Shown here piece by piece: positions 1 to 9,744 of a stretch of DNA of 64,000 bases. Source of the DNA: Ectopseudomonas khazarica (GTDB lineage: Bacteria; Pseudomonadota; Gammaproteobacteria; Pseudomonadales; Pseudomonadaceae); assembly GCF_004521985.1 (NCBI RefSeq), contig NZ_SBHZ01000005.1:62001-126000 (forward strand), in the 5' to 3' direction. The notes under the pieces are model-generated. The model saw nothing but the letters and a program-made list of their open reading frames with translations, did not search any database and had not been told where the DNA came from. How positions within the stretch are numbered: the first letter of the stretch is position 1; each line of letters starts with the position of its first letter. A program made the position numbers and the translations under genes.

Positions 1-57
1 ACGGTCAAGGATACACCCTGGGGCAGGCTTTGGCCTCGAAGGCCTGCGCCTGGCCGG

Positions 58-78
58 CAGGGCGCGCCCGGCGCCCTG
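58..78. repeat. GC-rich inverted repeat after the lipoprotein gene
   Basis: CAGGGCGC at 58-65 pairs perfectly with GCGCCCTG at 71-78 across a 5-base loop. It lies about 10 bases beyond the stop codon of the minus-strand lipoprotein gene. No T-run follows on the minus strand, so it is at most a transcript-end stabilising hairpin rather than a standard intrinsic terminator. Confidence 0.4.
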
Positions 79-87
79 TGCAACGGA

Positions 88-690
88 TCAGCGGCCGAGA
101 CCGATCAGGCTGCGCGCATAGTCGTGCAGCGGCGGGCCGATCAGGTCCTGGGGCTGGGCGTCATAGAACGTCAGGAAACCGCCACGACTGCGGATGCGCG
201 CGGTGTCCACCAGGTAGCGGGTGTTGGTCTCGATCAGCATCAGCTGGATCGACGCGCGGTCGGTGCCGAGGCGATCCAGCGCCTCCTGATCCGCCCATTC
301 ATCCTCGTTGCCGATGCGGTCGTCGCTGTAGGCGAAACGGCTGTAAAGCAGGTAATGGGCGCCTGCCGCACGGGCCTCGGCCATGGCCTCTTCCAGGCCC
401 AGCGGCTGCTTGGCGCGACGCACCAGCGGGAAGTATTCGACGAAGCCCTTGAAGGCCTCCTCCGCCACCACGTTGGGACGCGGATAGCCATGCCCCGGCG
501 GCACGAAATGGCCCTGGGCGATGTAGATGAAGGAGTCCTGTTGCAGACGCCGCGAGGCCATGCGCTCGGTACGGCCGTGGTCGAGAACGCCGGCATCGCG
601 CAGGTGGTACTCGGCGCCATCGGCCAGGTCACTCACCTTCATGCAGCCAGCCAGGCCCAGCAGCGCCACCAGTAGAAACAGGTTACGCAT
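88..690 (-). CDS. DUF4823-type outer-membrane lipoprotein
   Basis: A 200-residue protein opening with a lipoprotein signal: MRNLF, a hydrophobic stretch, then the lipobox LAGC with the acylated Cys at residue 16. The rest resembles the DUF4823 lipoproteins common in Pseudomonas, but I know no biochemical role for them. I chose the ATG at 690 because it places the lipobox at the usual depth; the longer upstream reading frame adds 88 residues of Arg/Cys-rich nonsense overlapping the radical SAM gene. The residue after the lipidated Cys is Met, not Asp, so outer-membrane sorting by Lol is expected. Likely transcribed on its own. Confidence 0.75.
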   Translation of the reverse strand: MRNLFLLVALLGLAGCMKVSDLADGAEYHLRDAGVLDHGRTERMASRRLQQDSFIYIAQGHFVPPGHGYPRPNVVAEEAFKGFVEYFPLVRRAKQPLGLEEAMAEARAAGAHYLLYSRFAYSDDRIGNEDEWADQEALDRLGTDRASIQLMLIETNTRYLVDTARIRSRGGFLTFYDAQPQDLIGPPLHDYARSLIGLGR

Positions 691-763
691 GAATCGATCC
701 TCCTCATGCCGGTGACGGAAAACCGGCGGATAAGGCATAGATGCAGATTCTGCGCCAGGCTGC

Positions 764-1657
764 TCAAAGCCCCCGCTGCCACTCCTGGCGCAAGTTCGCC
801 TGCTGCGGTTGCTCGATGGCGCTGCGCACCTGGGCCAGCAGGCGCGCCTTGTCACGGCCGAGGTTGCCCTTGAGTACCAGGTAGTTGGAGGCATGATCGC
901 TGCGAAACACCGTTTGCTGCAGCTCGAGCCCGGCGAGCAGACGCTCGACCTCACCGAACAGCTGCAACTGGCTCAGCGGCCGGTAATCGGCGAACTGCTC
1001 ACGAAAGCGCGCCTCGCCCATGGGAAAGCTGACCACCAGGGTGGACAGGTATTCGGGCTGCGCCTCGTTCATCAGCCGCGCCGAATTGTCCGCGTGCTGA
1101 TCGCTGAGCGCCTGGCCGCCGAGCCCGTTGAGAATCATCACCGAGCGGGTGATGCCGGCCTGGCCGAGCTTGTCCAGCGCGCTGAGGCTGGAGTCGAAGG
1201 TTTCCCCCTTGTTGACCCGCGCCAGCACCTCGTCATCGCCGGACTCGCAGCCGACATAGGCCATCTTCAGGCCGGCATCGGCCAGCTCCTTGAGTTCCTC
1301 GACCGATTTCTTGCGCAGGTTGCGCGGCAGGCAGTAGCTGGAAACCCGGCGCACCTCGGGCATGTGCTCGCGGATGGCCTGCAGAATGGCCAGCAGGCGC
1401 CTGGTCGGCAGCACCAGGGCGTCGCCATCGGCGAGGAACACCCGGTTGACGATCAACTGCTCGCCTGCGCGACGGATCTCCTCCAGCACCTGTGCCTCGT
1501 CCCGCGCGCGGAATTTCTTCTGCGGAGCGGTGTACATCTCGCAGAAGGTGCACTGGTTCCAGGAGCAGCCGTTGGTGACCGGCAGGATCAGTGACTGCGC
1601 CTCGCTCGGCGGACGGAAAACCGGCTCGATGTAATCGATGGGGAAACGGGCAGACAT
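764..1657 (-). CDS. Radical SAM protein of unknown substrate
   Basis: A 297-residue radical SAM protein. The iron-sulfur cysteines are C31, C36 and C39 in GCSWNQCTFC, so the spacing is CX4CX2C, not the usual CX3CX2C. A SAM-binding region with GCESGDDEVL follows near residue 150, and the C-terminal half (FPMGEARF, FRSDHASNYLVLKG) resembles a COG1032-like group of Fe-S oxidoreductases. The start at 1657 (MSARFPIDYIEP) is preferred over one 22 residues upstream, whose extension has no conserved look. Substrate unknown. It lies downstream of moaA on the same strand, 98 bases away, with no obvious functional link. Confidence 0.75.
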   Translation of the reverse strand: MSARFPIDYIEPVFRPPSEAQSLILPVTNGCSWNQCTFCEMYTAPQKKFRARDEAQVLEEIRRAGEQLIVNRVFLADGDALVLPTRRLLAILQAIREHMPEVRRVSSYCLPRNLRKKSVEELKELADAGLKMAYVGCESGDDEVLARVNKGETFDSSLSALDKLGQAGITRSVMILNGLGGQALSDQHADNSARLMNEAQPEYLSTLVVSFPMGEARFREQFADYRPLSQLQLFGEVERLLAGLELQQTVFRSDHASNYLVLKGNLGRDKARLLAQVRSAIEQPQQANLRQEWQRGL

Positions 1658-1702
1658 TCGCGGCACACTCGCAAAGGGAAAGCCCGCACAGTCTATATGG
1701 CT

Positions 1703-1728
1703 GCGGCGTGACTGCCGAGCCACGCCGC
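1703..1728. repeat. Inverted repeat between moaA and the radical SAM gene
   Basis: GCGGCGTG at 1703-1710 pairs with CACGCCGC at 1721-1728 over a 10-base loop. It sits 28 bases downstream of the moaA stop and upstream of the radical SAM gene. No T-run follows on the minus strand, so it could stabilise the moaA 3' end or cause only partial termination. Confidence 0.4.
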
Positions 1729-1755
1729 GCGCAGCGCTTCAGCGGCTACGGCGTA

Positions 1756-2724
1756 TCAGCCGCCGATGATCTTCATCACCGTGACGCCACCGGAGAACGC
1801 CAGGTCCTGCTTGTCGCCCAGCGCCTTGACCAGCAGCCGCTGCAAGGCCGGCAAGGCCTGGTGACGCGGCTTGTCCAGCAGGTCACCGACGAAGTGGCGG
1901 TTGCTCGACGACAGGCAGCCGTGCAACCAGCCGGTGGACGACAGGCGCAGGCGCGAGCAGGTCCGGCAGAACGGTACGCTTTCGTTGGCGATCACCCCGA
2001 AATGACCGGCGCCAGGAATGGCATAGCGCATCGCGGTGGCATCCACCGGCGCACTGGCCTGCACGTACTGGTGGCGGCCGCCGATCAGCTCGAGCAACTC
2101 GGGCAGGCCCACGAACTGCTGGTTGAAGGCATTGGGGTCGCGCGCCAGGTGGCCCATGCGCATCAGTTCGATGAAACGCAGCTCGAAACCTCGCTCCAGG
2201 CAGTACTCCAGCAACGGCAGCACCTGATCGAGATTCTGTCCGCGCAGCGGCACCATGTTGACCTTGATCTTCATCCCGGCCTCACGCGCAGCTTCCATGC
2301 CGGCGAGCACCGTGGCCAAGTCGCCGCCCCGGGCAATGCCACGGAACGCATCGGCATCCAGGGTATCGAGCGAGACGTTGAGACGACGAATGCCGCACTC
2401 GACCAGCAGCGGCAGCTTGCGCTCCAGCAACTGGCCATTGGTGGTCAGGCTGATGTCGTCGAGGCCGAACTGGCTGACCTGACGCAGGAAGGGTTCCAGG
2501 CGCGTGCTGACCAGCGGCTCACCACCGGTGATACGCAGGCGCTCGATGCCGGCGGCTTCGATCAGGTAAGCCACGCCGCGCGCCATGGCGTCGGCAGAGA
2601 GTTCGTCCTGTGCGGCGACCAGGCGCTTGCCGTTCGGCACGCAGTAGGTGCAGGCATAGTTGCAGGCGGCGGTCAGGCTGACGCGGAGGTTGCGGAAGCG
2701 TCTGCCCTGGCGGTCGACGATCAT
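1756..2724 (-). CDS. moaA: GTP 3',8-cyclase MoaA
   Basis: First enzyme of molybdenum cofactor synthesis, converting GTP to 3',8-cyclo-GTP with two iron-sulfur clusters. The 322-residue protein has the N-terminal radical SAM motif CNYACTYC (C21, C25, C28), the C-terminal CX2CX13C cluster (C253, C256, C270) and the family's C-terminal Gly-Gly tail (KIIGG). The ATG at 2724 gives the standard N-terminus; the 24-residue longer frame lacks similarity to known MoaA. No other moa or mob gene is in the window. Pseudomonads often carry more than one moaA, so this may be a secondary copy (often labelled moaA2). Confidence 0.93.
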   Translation of the reverse strand: MIVDRQGRRFRNLRVSLTAACNYACTYCVPNGKRLVAAQDELSADAMARGVAYLIEAAGIERLRITGGEPLVSTRLEPFLRQVSQFGLDDISLTTNGQLLERKLPLLVECGIRRLNVSLDTLDADAFRGIARGGDLATVLAGMEAAREAGMKIKVNMVPLRGQNLDQVLPLLEYCLERGFELRFIELMRMGHLARDPNAFNQQFVGLPELLELIGGRHQYVQASAPVDATAMRYAIPGAGHFGVIANESVPFCRTCSRLRLSSTGWLHGCLSSSNRHFVGDLLDKPRHQALPALQRLLVKALGDKQDLAFSGGVTVMKIIGG

Positions 2725-2803
2725 GGAGAACTCCAGTGGAGGAATGGGCTGGAGTATATCGCCATGTCGGCCACGGGACATTCCCATGGCCGACATGCAG
2801 GGG

Positions 2804-3427
2804 TCAGGCGTCGCGCTTGCGCTTGTTGCCCATGCGCACGCCGATGTCCATGAGGAACTGGAAGAAGCCTTCCTGATCCTCGAGCACGTTGCTCCAGAAC
2901 GGCGAGTGATACAGCGCCACGGCGCCGTGCACCAACGCCCAGGCGGCGCAGTAATGGAAGTACGGCGGCACGTCTTCCAGCTTGCCTTCGGCGATGCGGC
3001 CCTTGATCAGCTGGGTCAGGCGCTCGAAGTTGGAAGCACGGATCTTGTGCAGCTGCTCGACCATGTCCGGCACCTGGTTGCCCTTGACCACCTTCTCTTC
3101 CAGGCGGTCGAACAACCGGTAGCGCTGCGGATCACGCATGCGAAACTCGAAGTAGGCACGCGACAACGCTTCCTTGTCGCGATCGACATCGGCCGAATGC
3201 AGCAGCTCGTTGAGATCACGCTCGTAGTCGAGCATCAGGCGCAGGTAGATCTCCGCCTTGGACTTGAAGTGCTTGTAGATAGTGCCTTTGCCGATACCGA
3301 CCGCGTCAGCGATCATCTCGACGGTAACGCTGTCTTCACCTTGCTCGAGGAAGAGTTTCAGCGCGGTATCGAGAATTTCTTGTTCGCGGCGACGGAATTC
3401 GCGGACCTTACGGGGTTCTTTCTGCAT
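2804..3427 (-). CDS. TetR-family transcriptional regulator
   Basis: A 207-residue regulator. The N-terminal helix-turn-helix is canonical TetR: EILDTALKLFLEQG, then TVEMIADAVGIGKGTIYKHF at about residues 34-53. The C-terminal ligand and dimer domain resembles the PA2957 type. The target is unknown. It is transcribed away from the aminotransferase gene at 3503; the 75-base gap must hold both promoters and is a plausible autoregulatory site. The ATG at 3427 fits the family length. Confidence 0.85.
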   Translation of the reverse strand: MQKEPRKVREFRRREQEILDTALKLFLEQGEDSVTVEMIADAVGIGKGTIYKHFKSKAEIYLRLMLDYERDLNELLHSADVDRDKEALSRAYFEFRMRDPQRYRLFDRLEEKVVKGNQVPDMVEQLHKIRASNFERLTQLIKGRIAEGKLEDVPPYFHYCAAWALVHGAVALYHSPFWSNVLEDQEGFFQFLMDIGVRMGNKRKRDA

Positions 3428-3502
3428 AAAGGGACTACGGGGTCAAAAATCGAAGCGGCCTATTATGCCCAAATGTAGCCAAATTGCACGGATCATCCGA
3501 CC

Positions 3503-4636
3503 ATGTACGTGTTTCATGATGAGTTTCCCCAGGAAGAAGGGCTGCGTTATCTCAACCATGCGGCGGTCGCACCCTGGCCGAAACGCAGTGCTGAAGCGGT
3601 TCGGCGGTTCTCGGAAGCGAACGTGGCCCACGGCGCGCGTGACTATTCCGACTGGCTGAAAGTCGAGCGTAGTCTGCGCGAACGCCTGGCGCGCCTGATG
3701 AACGCACCGAGCACAGGCGATATAGCCCTGGTCAAGAACACCTCCGAGGCGCTGTCCTTCGTCGCCTTCGGGCTGGATTGGCGCGCAGGCGATCAGGTGA
3801 TCATCAGCGACGAGGAGTTTCCCTCCAACCGCATCGTCTGGCTGGCCCTGGCCTCCCGGGGCGTCGAGGTGATCGAGGTCGGCCTGAGCGGCGGCGACCC
3901 GGAAGGCGCCCTGCTCGCGGCCATCGGCCCGCGCACGCGCCTGCTCTCGGTCAGCGCGGTGCAGTTCGCCAGCGGCCTGCGCCTGGACCTGCCACGCCTG
4001 GGCCAGGGCTGCCGCCAGCACGGCGTGCTGTTCTGCGTCGATGCCATCCAGCAACTCGGCGCCCTGCCCTTCGACGTGCAGGCCTACGACTGCGATTTCG
4101 CCATGGCCGACGGACACAAGTGGATGCTCGGCCCCGAAGGCCTGGGCGTGTTCTATTGCCGCACGGCGGTACGTGATCGCCTGCAGCTGCACGAGTACGG
4201 CTGGCACATGCTGGAACACGCCGGCGACTACACTCGCCTGGATTGGCAGCCGGCGCGCAGTGCCCGGCGCTTCGAGTGCGGCAGCCCGAACATGCTCGGC
4301 GCCTTCGCCCTCGATGCGAGCCTGTCGCTGCTCGAGGCGGTCGGTATGCAACGGGTCGGCGAATGCCTGGAACAACGCGTGCAGCAGTTGAGCGAGGGCA
4401 TTGCCAGACTGCCGGGCGCCACGCTGCACAGCCCGCTCGCGGCACAACGCCGGGCCGGCATCCTCAACTTCAGCCTGGCCGGTTGGGACAATGCGGCGCT
4501 GTATCAGCGTCTGCGCGAGGATCAGGTGATCTGCGCGCAACGCGGGCTCGGCGTGCGCCTGTCGCCGCATTTCTACACCTCGCAGCGGGTCATCGAGGAG
4601 ACGCTGAACCTGCTGGCCCAGCTGGCAAAAGGGTGA
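3503..4636 (+). CDS. Aminotransferase class V-fold PLP enzyme
   Basis: A 377-residue fold-type I PLP enzyme of the class V (NifS/CsdA-like) family. ADGHKWMLGPEG carries the Schiff-base lysine K206, and VDAIQ at 180-184 holds the Asp expected to contact the pyridine nitrogen. The N-terminus reads LRYLNHAAVAPWP, the usual substrate-entry segment. No clear desulfurase active-site cysteine loop is visible, so it is more likely an aminotransferase or kynureninase/isopenicillin epimerase-like enzyme than a cysteine desulfurase. Substrate unknown. Divergent from the TetR gene and followed by the sRNA locus. Confidence 0.8.
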   Translation: MYVFHDEFPQEEGLRYLNHAAVAPWPKRSAEAVRRFSEANVAHGARDYSDWLKVERSLRERLARLMNAPSTGDIALVKNTSEALSFVAFGLDWRAGDQVIISDEEFPSNRIVWLALASRGVEVIEVGLSGGDPEGALLAAIGPRTRLLSVSAVQFASGLRLDLPRLGQGCRQHGVLFCVDAIQQLGALPFDVQAYDCDFAMADGHKWMLGPEGLGVFYCRTAVRDRLQLHEYGWHMLEHAGDYTRLDWQPARSARRFECGSPNMLGAFALDASLSLLEAVGMQRVGECLEQRVQQLSEGIARLPGATLHSPLAAQRRAGILNFSLAGWDNAALYQRLREDQVICAQRGLGVRLSPHFYTSQRVIEETLNLLAQLAKG

Positions 4637-4713
4637 GGACTCAGCAGCGCCCGGGGTATTCCAAATCTGTTTAAAAAACACACGATTTGCTCTGGACGCC
4701 CGGCCAGCTTGGC

Positions 4714-4720
4714 CAATACT
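4714..4720 (+). promoter_or_regulatory. Candidate -10 element of the sRNA promoter
   Basis: CAATACT, followed by GAAAG, resembles the sigmaS-type -10 (CTATACT). It is placed so that transcription would begin near 4727. RgsA is known to be RpoS-dependent in P. aeruginosa. No convincing sigma70 -35 hexamer is seen, which also fits RpoS use. Confidence 0.5.
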
Positions 4721-4726
4721 GAAAGT

Positions 4727-4846
4727 TACTGACGCGCGGCATCTCCCCCCAAGTGCCCCGTCAGCCGAGGTACCGTGGACCGCGTACCTTGATTTACTCC
4801 TAATGGTCTTGACCCGGATTCATCCCCCAGAGTCCGGGTTTTTTTT
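4727..4846 (+). ncRNA. rgsA: RgsA-like regulatory small RNA
   Basis: Between the PLP-enzyme gene and tatD there is a roughly 120-base region without a coding frame. It begins 6-7 bases after a sigmaS-like -10 and ends in a strong intrinsic terminator. In P. aeruginosa this position, directly beside tatD (PA2959), holds the RpoS-dependent sRNA RgsA (PA2958.1, also P16), which is about this length. Internal segments such as CCCCGTCAGCCGAGG are candidate seed or hairpin parts. The identity rests on position, promoter type, length and terminator, not on an alignment. The start is approximate. Confidence 0.72.
4812..4846 (+). terminator. Intrinsic terminator of the RgsA-like sRNA
   Basis: ACCCGGA at 4812-4818 pairs with TCCGGGT at 4833-4839, followed by a run of Ts to 4846. 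It is strictly plus-strand: no T-run lies on the other side for tatD. A long U-tail fits an Hfq-binding sRNA. Confidence 0.88.
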
Positions 4847-4892
4847 GTCTGGCGTGCGGCCGCCGCGCAGGCGCTCCGGCCATGCCTCGACC

Positions 4893-5675
4893 TCAGGCGA
4901 CGCCGGCCAGCGGGAACAGTCGCTTGAAGTTGCTGGAGGTCTGCTCGGCCAGGGTCTCGTAGCTCACGCCACGCAGCACGGCCAGATACTCGGCGACCTC
5001 GCGCACGTATTGCGGCAGGTTGGGCTTGCCGCGATGCGGCACCGGCGCCAGGTAAGGCGAATCGGTCTCCACCAGCAGGCGATCGGCCGGCACCTGACGG
5101 GCGACCTCGCGCAGCGCTTCGGCATTGCGGAAGGTGACGATGCCGGACAGCGAGATGTAGAAGCCGATGTCCAGCGCCGCCCTGGCCATTTCCCAGTCTT
5201 CGGTGAAGCAGTGCAGCACGCCGGCCTGCGGCAGCGCGGCTTCGCGCAGCAGCGCCAGGGTATCGGCACGGGCCTCGCGGGTATGCACGATGACCGGCTT
5301 GCCGGTGATACGCGCCGCCTCGAGGTGCAGGCGGAACGACGCCTGCTGCAGGCCGGCGGACTCGGGCTCGTAGTGATAGTCCAGCCCGGTTTCACCGATG
5401 GCCACCACCTTCGGATGCGCCAGTTCGCCCAGCAACCAGTCGAGTGCTGGCGCCGCACCCGGCTCCAGGTCCAGCGGGTGTACCCCCACCGAGCAGTCGA
5501 CATCCGCGTAGCGCTCGGCCAGGCCTTTCACGGTCGCGGCGTTGTCGGCACTGACGCCGATGCACAGAAAATGCCCTACGCCAGCGACGCGTGCCGCGTC
5601 CAGGGCAGCATCCAGCGAACCGCCATGGGCGGCGAGGTCGAGACGATCAAGGTGGCAGTGGGAGTCGATCAGCAT
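4893..5675 (-). CDS. tatD: TatD-family metal-dependent DNase
   Basis: A 260-residue TIM-barrel hydrolase of the TatD family, associated with DNA quality control and 3'-5' exonuclease activity in E. coli. Metal ligands are visible: DSHCHLD at residues 4-10, GETGLDY, a VHTREA histidine, the HCFTE histidine and ETDSPYL with the final Asp. Length and start (ATG 5675) are normal. It is the last gene of the minus-strand run beginning at fabF/acpP, 85 bases after pilZ. Confidence 0.92.
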   Translation of the reverse strand: MLIDSHCHLDRLDLAAHGGSLDAALDAARVAGVGHFLCIGVSADNAATVKGLAERYADVDCSVGVHPLDLEPGAAPALDWLLGELAHPKVVAIGETGLDYHYEPESAGLQQASFRLHLEAARITGKPVIVHTREARADTLALLREAALPQAGVLHCFTEDWEMARAALDIGFYISLSGIVTFRNAEALREVARQVPADRLLVETDSPYLAPVPHRGKPNLPQYVREVAEYLAVLRGVSYETLAEQTSSNFKRLFPLAGVA

Positions 5676-5688
5676 CAGGAAAAGCCTC

Positions 5689-5760
5689 GAGCAGCAAGCT
5701 TCAAGCCCAAGTAAAAAGCGAGCGGGAGCGCTGCCGCATTCTTGTCGCTTGCGGCTGCTG
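5689..5760. repeat. Imperfect inverted repeat between pilZ and tatD
   Basis: AGCAGCAAGC near 5690-5699 is mirrored imperfectly by GCTTGCGGCTGCTG at 5747-5760. Such AGCTTGAAGCTTGCTGC-like segments recur between genes in many Pseudomonas genomes as REP-like elements. It fills the pilZ-tatD gap and may form a hairpin in the operon mRNA. No polymerase-stopping T-run is present. Confidence 0.4.
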
Positions 5761-6117
5761 TTACATCGTGTGGGTCGGGCGGTCGGACTTCAGCGCACCG
5801 GCGAGGTAGGTCTCGATCTTGTTGCGTGCGGTGTTGTCACCATCGTTGAACTGCACCCCGACCCCAGCAGCGCGGTTGCCCTGGGCGCCTTTCGGGGTGA
5901 TCCACACCACCTTGCCGGCGACCGGGATCTTTTCCGGCTCATCCATCAGGTTGAGCAGCATGAACACTTCGTCACCGAGCTTGTAGCTCTTGTTGGTGGG
6001 GATGAAGAGACCGCCATTCTTGATGAAAGGCATATAGGCCGCATACAGCACGGACTTGTCCTTGATGGTCAGGGACAGGATTCCGTTACGGGGCCCAAGA
6101 TTGGGTGGCAGGCTCAT
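5761..6117 (-). CDS. pilZ: Type IV pilus assembly protein PilZ
   Basis: A 118-residue founder-type PilZ protein, needed for type IV pilus biogenesis and thought to act in the cytoplasm near the pilus assembly ATPase. The sequence starts MSLPPNLGPRNGILSLTIKD and ends in a short polar tail. It lacks both c-di-GMP motifs (RxxxR and D/NxSxxG), as does P. aeruginosa PilZ, so c-di-GMP binding is not expected. It sits just after holB, the same arrangement as in P. aeruginosa. No other pilus gene is nearby. Confidence 0.95.
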   Translation of the reverse strand: MSLPPNLGPRNGILSLTIKDKSVLYAAYMPFIKNGGLFIPTNKSYKLGDEVFMLLNLMDEPEKIPVAGKVVWITPKGAQGNRAAGVGVQFNDGDNTARNKIETYLAGALKSDRPTHTM

Positions 6118-6242
6118 CAGCGCATTCCTAGCGTTTATTGCTTAATGGTTGATTCTAGGGCCTGTTCATGCTGCTACGCAAACCAGCGCATGGCCCACAG
6201 CCAGCAGAATGTGACGCCCTGCCGAATCCGACGGCTGCCGGG

Positions 6243-7869
<1,627 letters not shown>

Positions 7870-8925
7870 TTATTCAGTTTCGGCCGCCGCGCTGGGCGCG
7901 GGGCTGGAGCGATAGTCGGCGCGGCGCTTGAGCTGGTACTCGCGCACGGCGCGATTGTGCTCGGCCAGGCTATTGGAGAACACGTGGCTGCCGTCGCCCC
8001 TGGCGACGAAATACAGCGACTTGCCTTCACGCGGGTTGAGCGCGGCATGAATGGCCTCGCGGCCGACCATGGCGATCGGCGTCGGCGGCATGCCATCGAT
8101 GGTGTAGGTGTTGTAAGGCGTCGGGGTACGCAGATCGGCGCGGGTGATCCGCCCCTTGTAGCGCTCGCCCATGCCGTAGATCACGGTAGGGTCGGTCTGC
8201 AGACGCATGCCGATGCGCAGGCGCCGCACGAACACGCCGGCGATCTCGCCACGCTCTTCGGGTACGCCGGTTTCCTTCTCGATCATCGAGGCCATGATCA
8301 ACGCATCGTAAGGCTCGCGATAGGGCAGCCCCTCGGCGCGCTGCTGCCATTCCTCAGCGAGCACGGACTCGAGGCGGGCATTGGCCTGCCTGAGCAGGTC
8401 CTCGTCACTCATGCCACGCACGAAACGGTAGGTATCGGGGAAGAAACGCCCTTCCGGGTTCTGCCCGCCGAGGTCCAGGCGCTCCATCAGCTCGTCGTCG
8501 GAGAGGTCGGCCAGGCGCTGCTGCAGACGCTCCTGGCGCGCCAGTGCAGCGCGGACCTGGCGGAAGTTCCAGCCCTCGACCAGGGTCATGCTGTACTGCA
8601 CCACCTCGCCGCGCCGCCACAGGTTCAGCACATCCTGGGCCGTCTGCTCGGGCAGCAGGCGGTATTCGCCGCTGTGCAGCGCCGGAGCACGCAGGTTGAA
8701 ACGCCAGTACAGGCGCAGCCAGAAGGCATTGTCGATCACCCCCTCGGCTTGCAGGCGATTGAGCAGGCCGCCGGGTGTCGCGCCCGCAGGCACTTCCAGC
8801 AGCAGCTCGTCATTCAGATGCAGGGGTTGCTCGAGCGCCCTCTGCTGTTGCCAGGCGGCAACCACTACCAGCAGCGCAGCCAGTAGCACGCCGCACTCGA
8901 GCAGCACCAAGATCTTGCGTAGCAC
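7870..8925 (-). CDS. mltG: Endolytic murein transglycosylase MltG
   Basis: Inner-membrane enzyme that cuts nascent glycan strands and sets their length. 351 residues: one N-terminal membrane segment (about 5-26), a LysM-like subdomain, and the YceG catalytic domain with MASMIEKETG (catalytic Glu at 216 or 218) and LQTDPTVIYGMG. It appears to start with GTG at 8925, three bases after the pabC stop, which suggests translational coupling. The N-terminus (MLRKILVLLE) agrees with related Pseudomonas proteins. Confidence 0.93.
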   Translation of the reverse strand: MLRKILVLLECGVLLAALLVVVAAWQQQRALEQPLHLNDELLLEVPAGATPGGLLNRLQAEGVIDNAFWLRLYWRFNLRAPALHSGEYRLLPEQTAQDVLNLWRRGEVVQYSMTLVEGWNFRQVRAALARQERLQQRLADLSDDELMERLDLGGQNPEGRFFPDTYRFVRGMSDEDLLRQANARLESVLAEEWQQRAEGLPYREPYDALIMASMIEKETGVPEERGEIAGVFVRRLRIGMRLQTDPTVIYGMGERYKGRITRADLRTPTPYNTYTIDGMPPTPIAMVGREAIHAALNPREGKSLYFVARGDGSHVFSNSLAEHNRAVREYQLKRRADYRSSPAPSAAAETE

Positions 8926-8928
8926 CAG

Positions 8929-9744
8929 TTATTTACTCAATAGGTCGCGAACGATGGCCTGCAGTTTACGGGTGAGCGGCCCGACCGGCCAGTATCGTTC
9001 CTGCAACGCCCGTACCGGCCAGATGCCGTAGAGGCTGTTGCAGAGAAAGACTTCGTCTGCCGCCAGCAGTTCGTCGTGGGAAATGTCCCGTGATTCGATG
9101 GGCAGACCGAGGCGCTCGGCCTGATGCAGGATCTCGGCGCGCATCACCCCCGCCACGCCGCAGCGCGACAGCTCGGCGGTCAGCAAGCGCCCCCCGATGA
9201 CCAGGAACAGGTTGCTGTAGACGCCCTCGATCACCCGCCCCGTACAGTCACGCATCAAGCCTTCGGCGCAGTCGGCATCCTGCCATTCGGCACGAGCCAG
9301 CACCTGTTCGAGGCGATTGAGGTGCTTGAGCCCGGCCAGCAGCGGCTGCTCGGCCAGACGGGTCGCGCAGGGGAACAGGCGCACGCCCTGCTCGGCATGC
9401 TCGGCTGGGTAGTGCGGCATGGGCGCCGCCTGCAGGATACGCAGAGGCTGGCAAGGTTGTGGCGGCGCATAACCGCGCTGCCCCTGGCCACGGGTAACGG
9501 TGAGCTTGGCCACGCCGTCACCGAGCTGCGCGGCGAACGCCTGCAGCTCGTGCTGCATCAGGGTCATGTCGAGCGCGATGGACAGGCGCTGACAGCCTTG
9601 CGCAAGACGCGCCATGTGCCGCGCCAGCAGCGCGATCTGCCCGCCACGCACGGCGATGGTCTCGAACAGACCATCACCGTAAGCCAGGCCACGGTCGCGA
9701 ACCGACAACTGCTCGCCGGGCGCGCCGTTGACCCAGCTCAGCAT
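8929..9744 (-). CDS. pabC: Aminodeoxychorismate lyase
   Basis: PLP enzyme releasing p-aminobenzoate for folate synthesis, 271 residues, fold-type IV. The Schiff-base lysine is K140 in LAGLKHLNRLEQV, and the N-terminal DRGLAYGDGLFET motif is typical. Its ATG shares one base with the fabF stop (TGATG), and the mltG GTG follows its stop closely, so fabF-pabC-mltG is translationally linked. Confidence 0.93.
   Translation of the reverse strand: MLSWVNGAPGEQLSVRDRGLAYGDGLFETIAVRGGQIALLARHMARLAQGCQRLSIALDMTLMQHELQAFAAQLGDGVAKLTVTRGQGQRGYAPPQPCQPLRILQAAPMPHYPAEHAEQGVRLFPCATRLAEQPLLAGLKHLNRLEQVLARAEWQDADCAEGLMRDCTGRVIEGVYSNLFLVIGGRLLTAELSRCGVAGVMRAEILHQAERLGLPIESRDISHDELLAADEVFLCNSLYGIWPVRALQERYWPVGPLTRKLQAIVRDLLSK

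Noticed and set aside
30..675. Plus-strand frames opposite the DUF4823 lipoprotein
   Set aside because: The minus-strand protein has a signal peptide and lipobox; these frames are Arg- or His-rich shadows.
3443..4681. A 412-codon frame antisense to the PLP enzyme and across the TetR gap
   Set aside because: It would cover a divergent promoter region and has Ala/Gln/Arg-rich nonsense sequence; the plus-strand enzyme has its active-site lysine.
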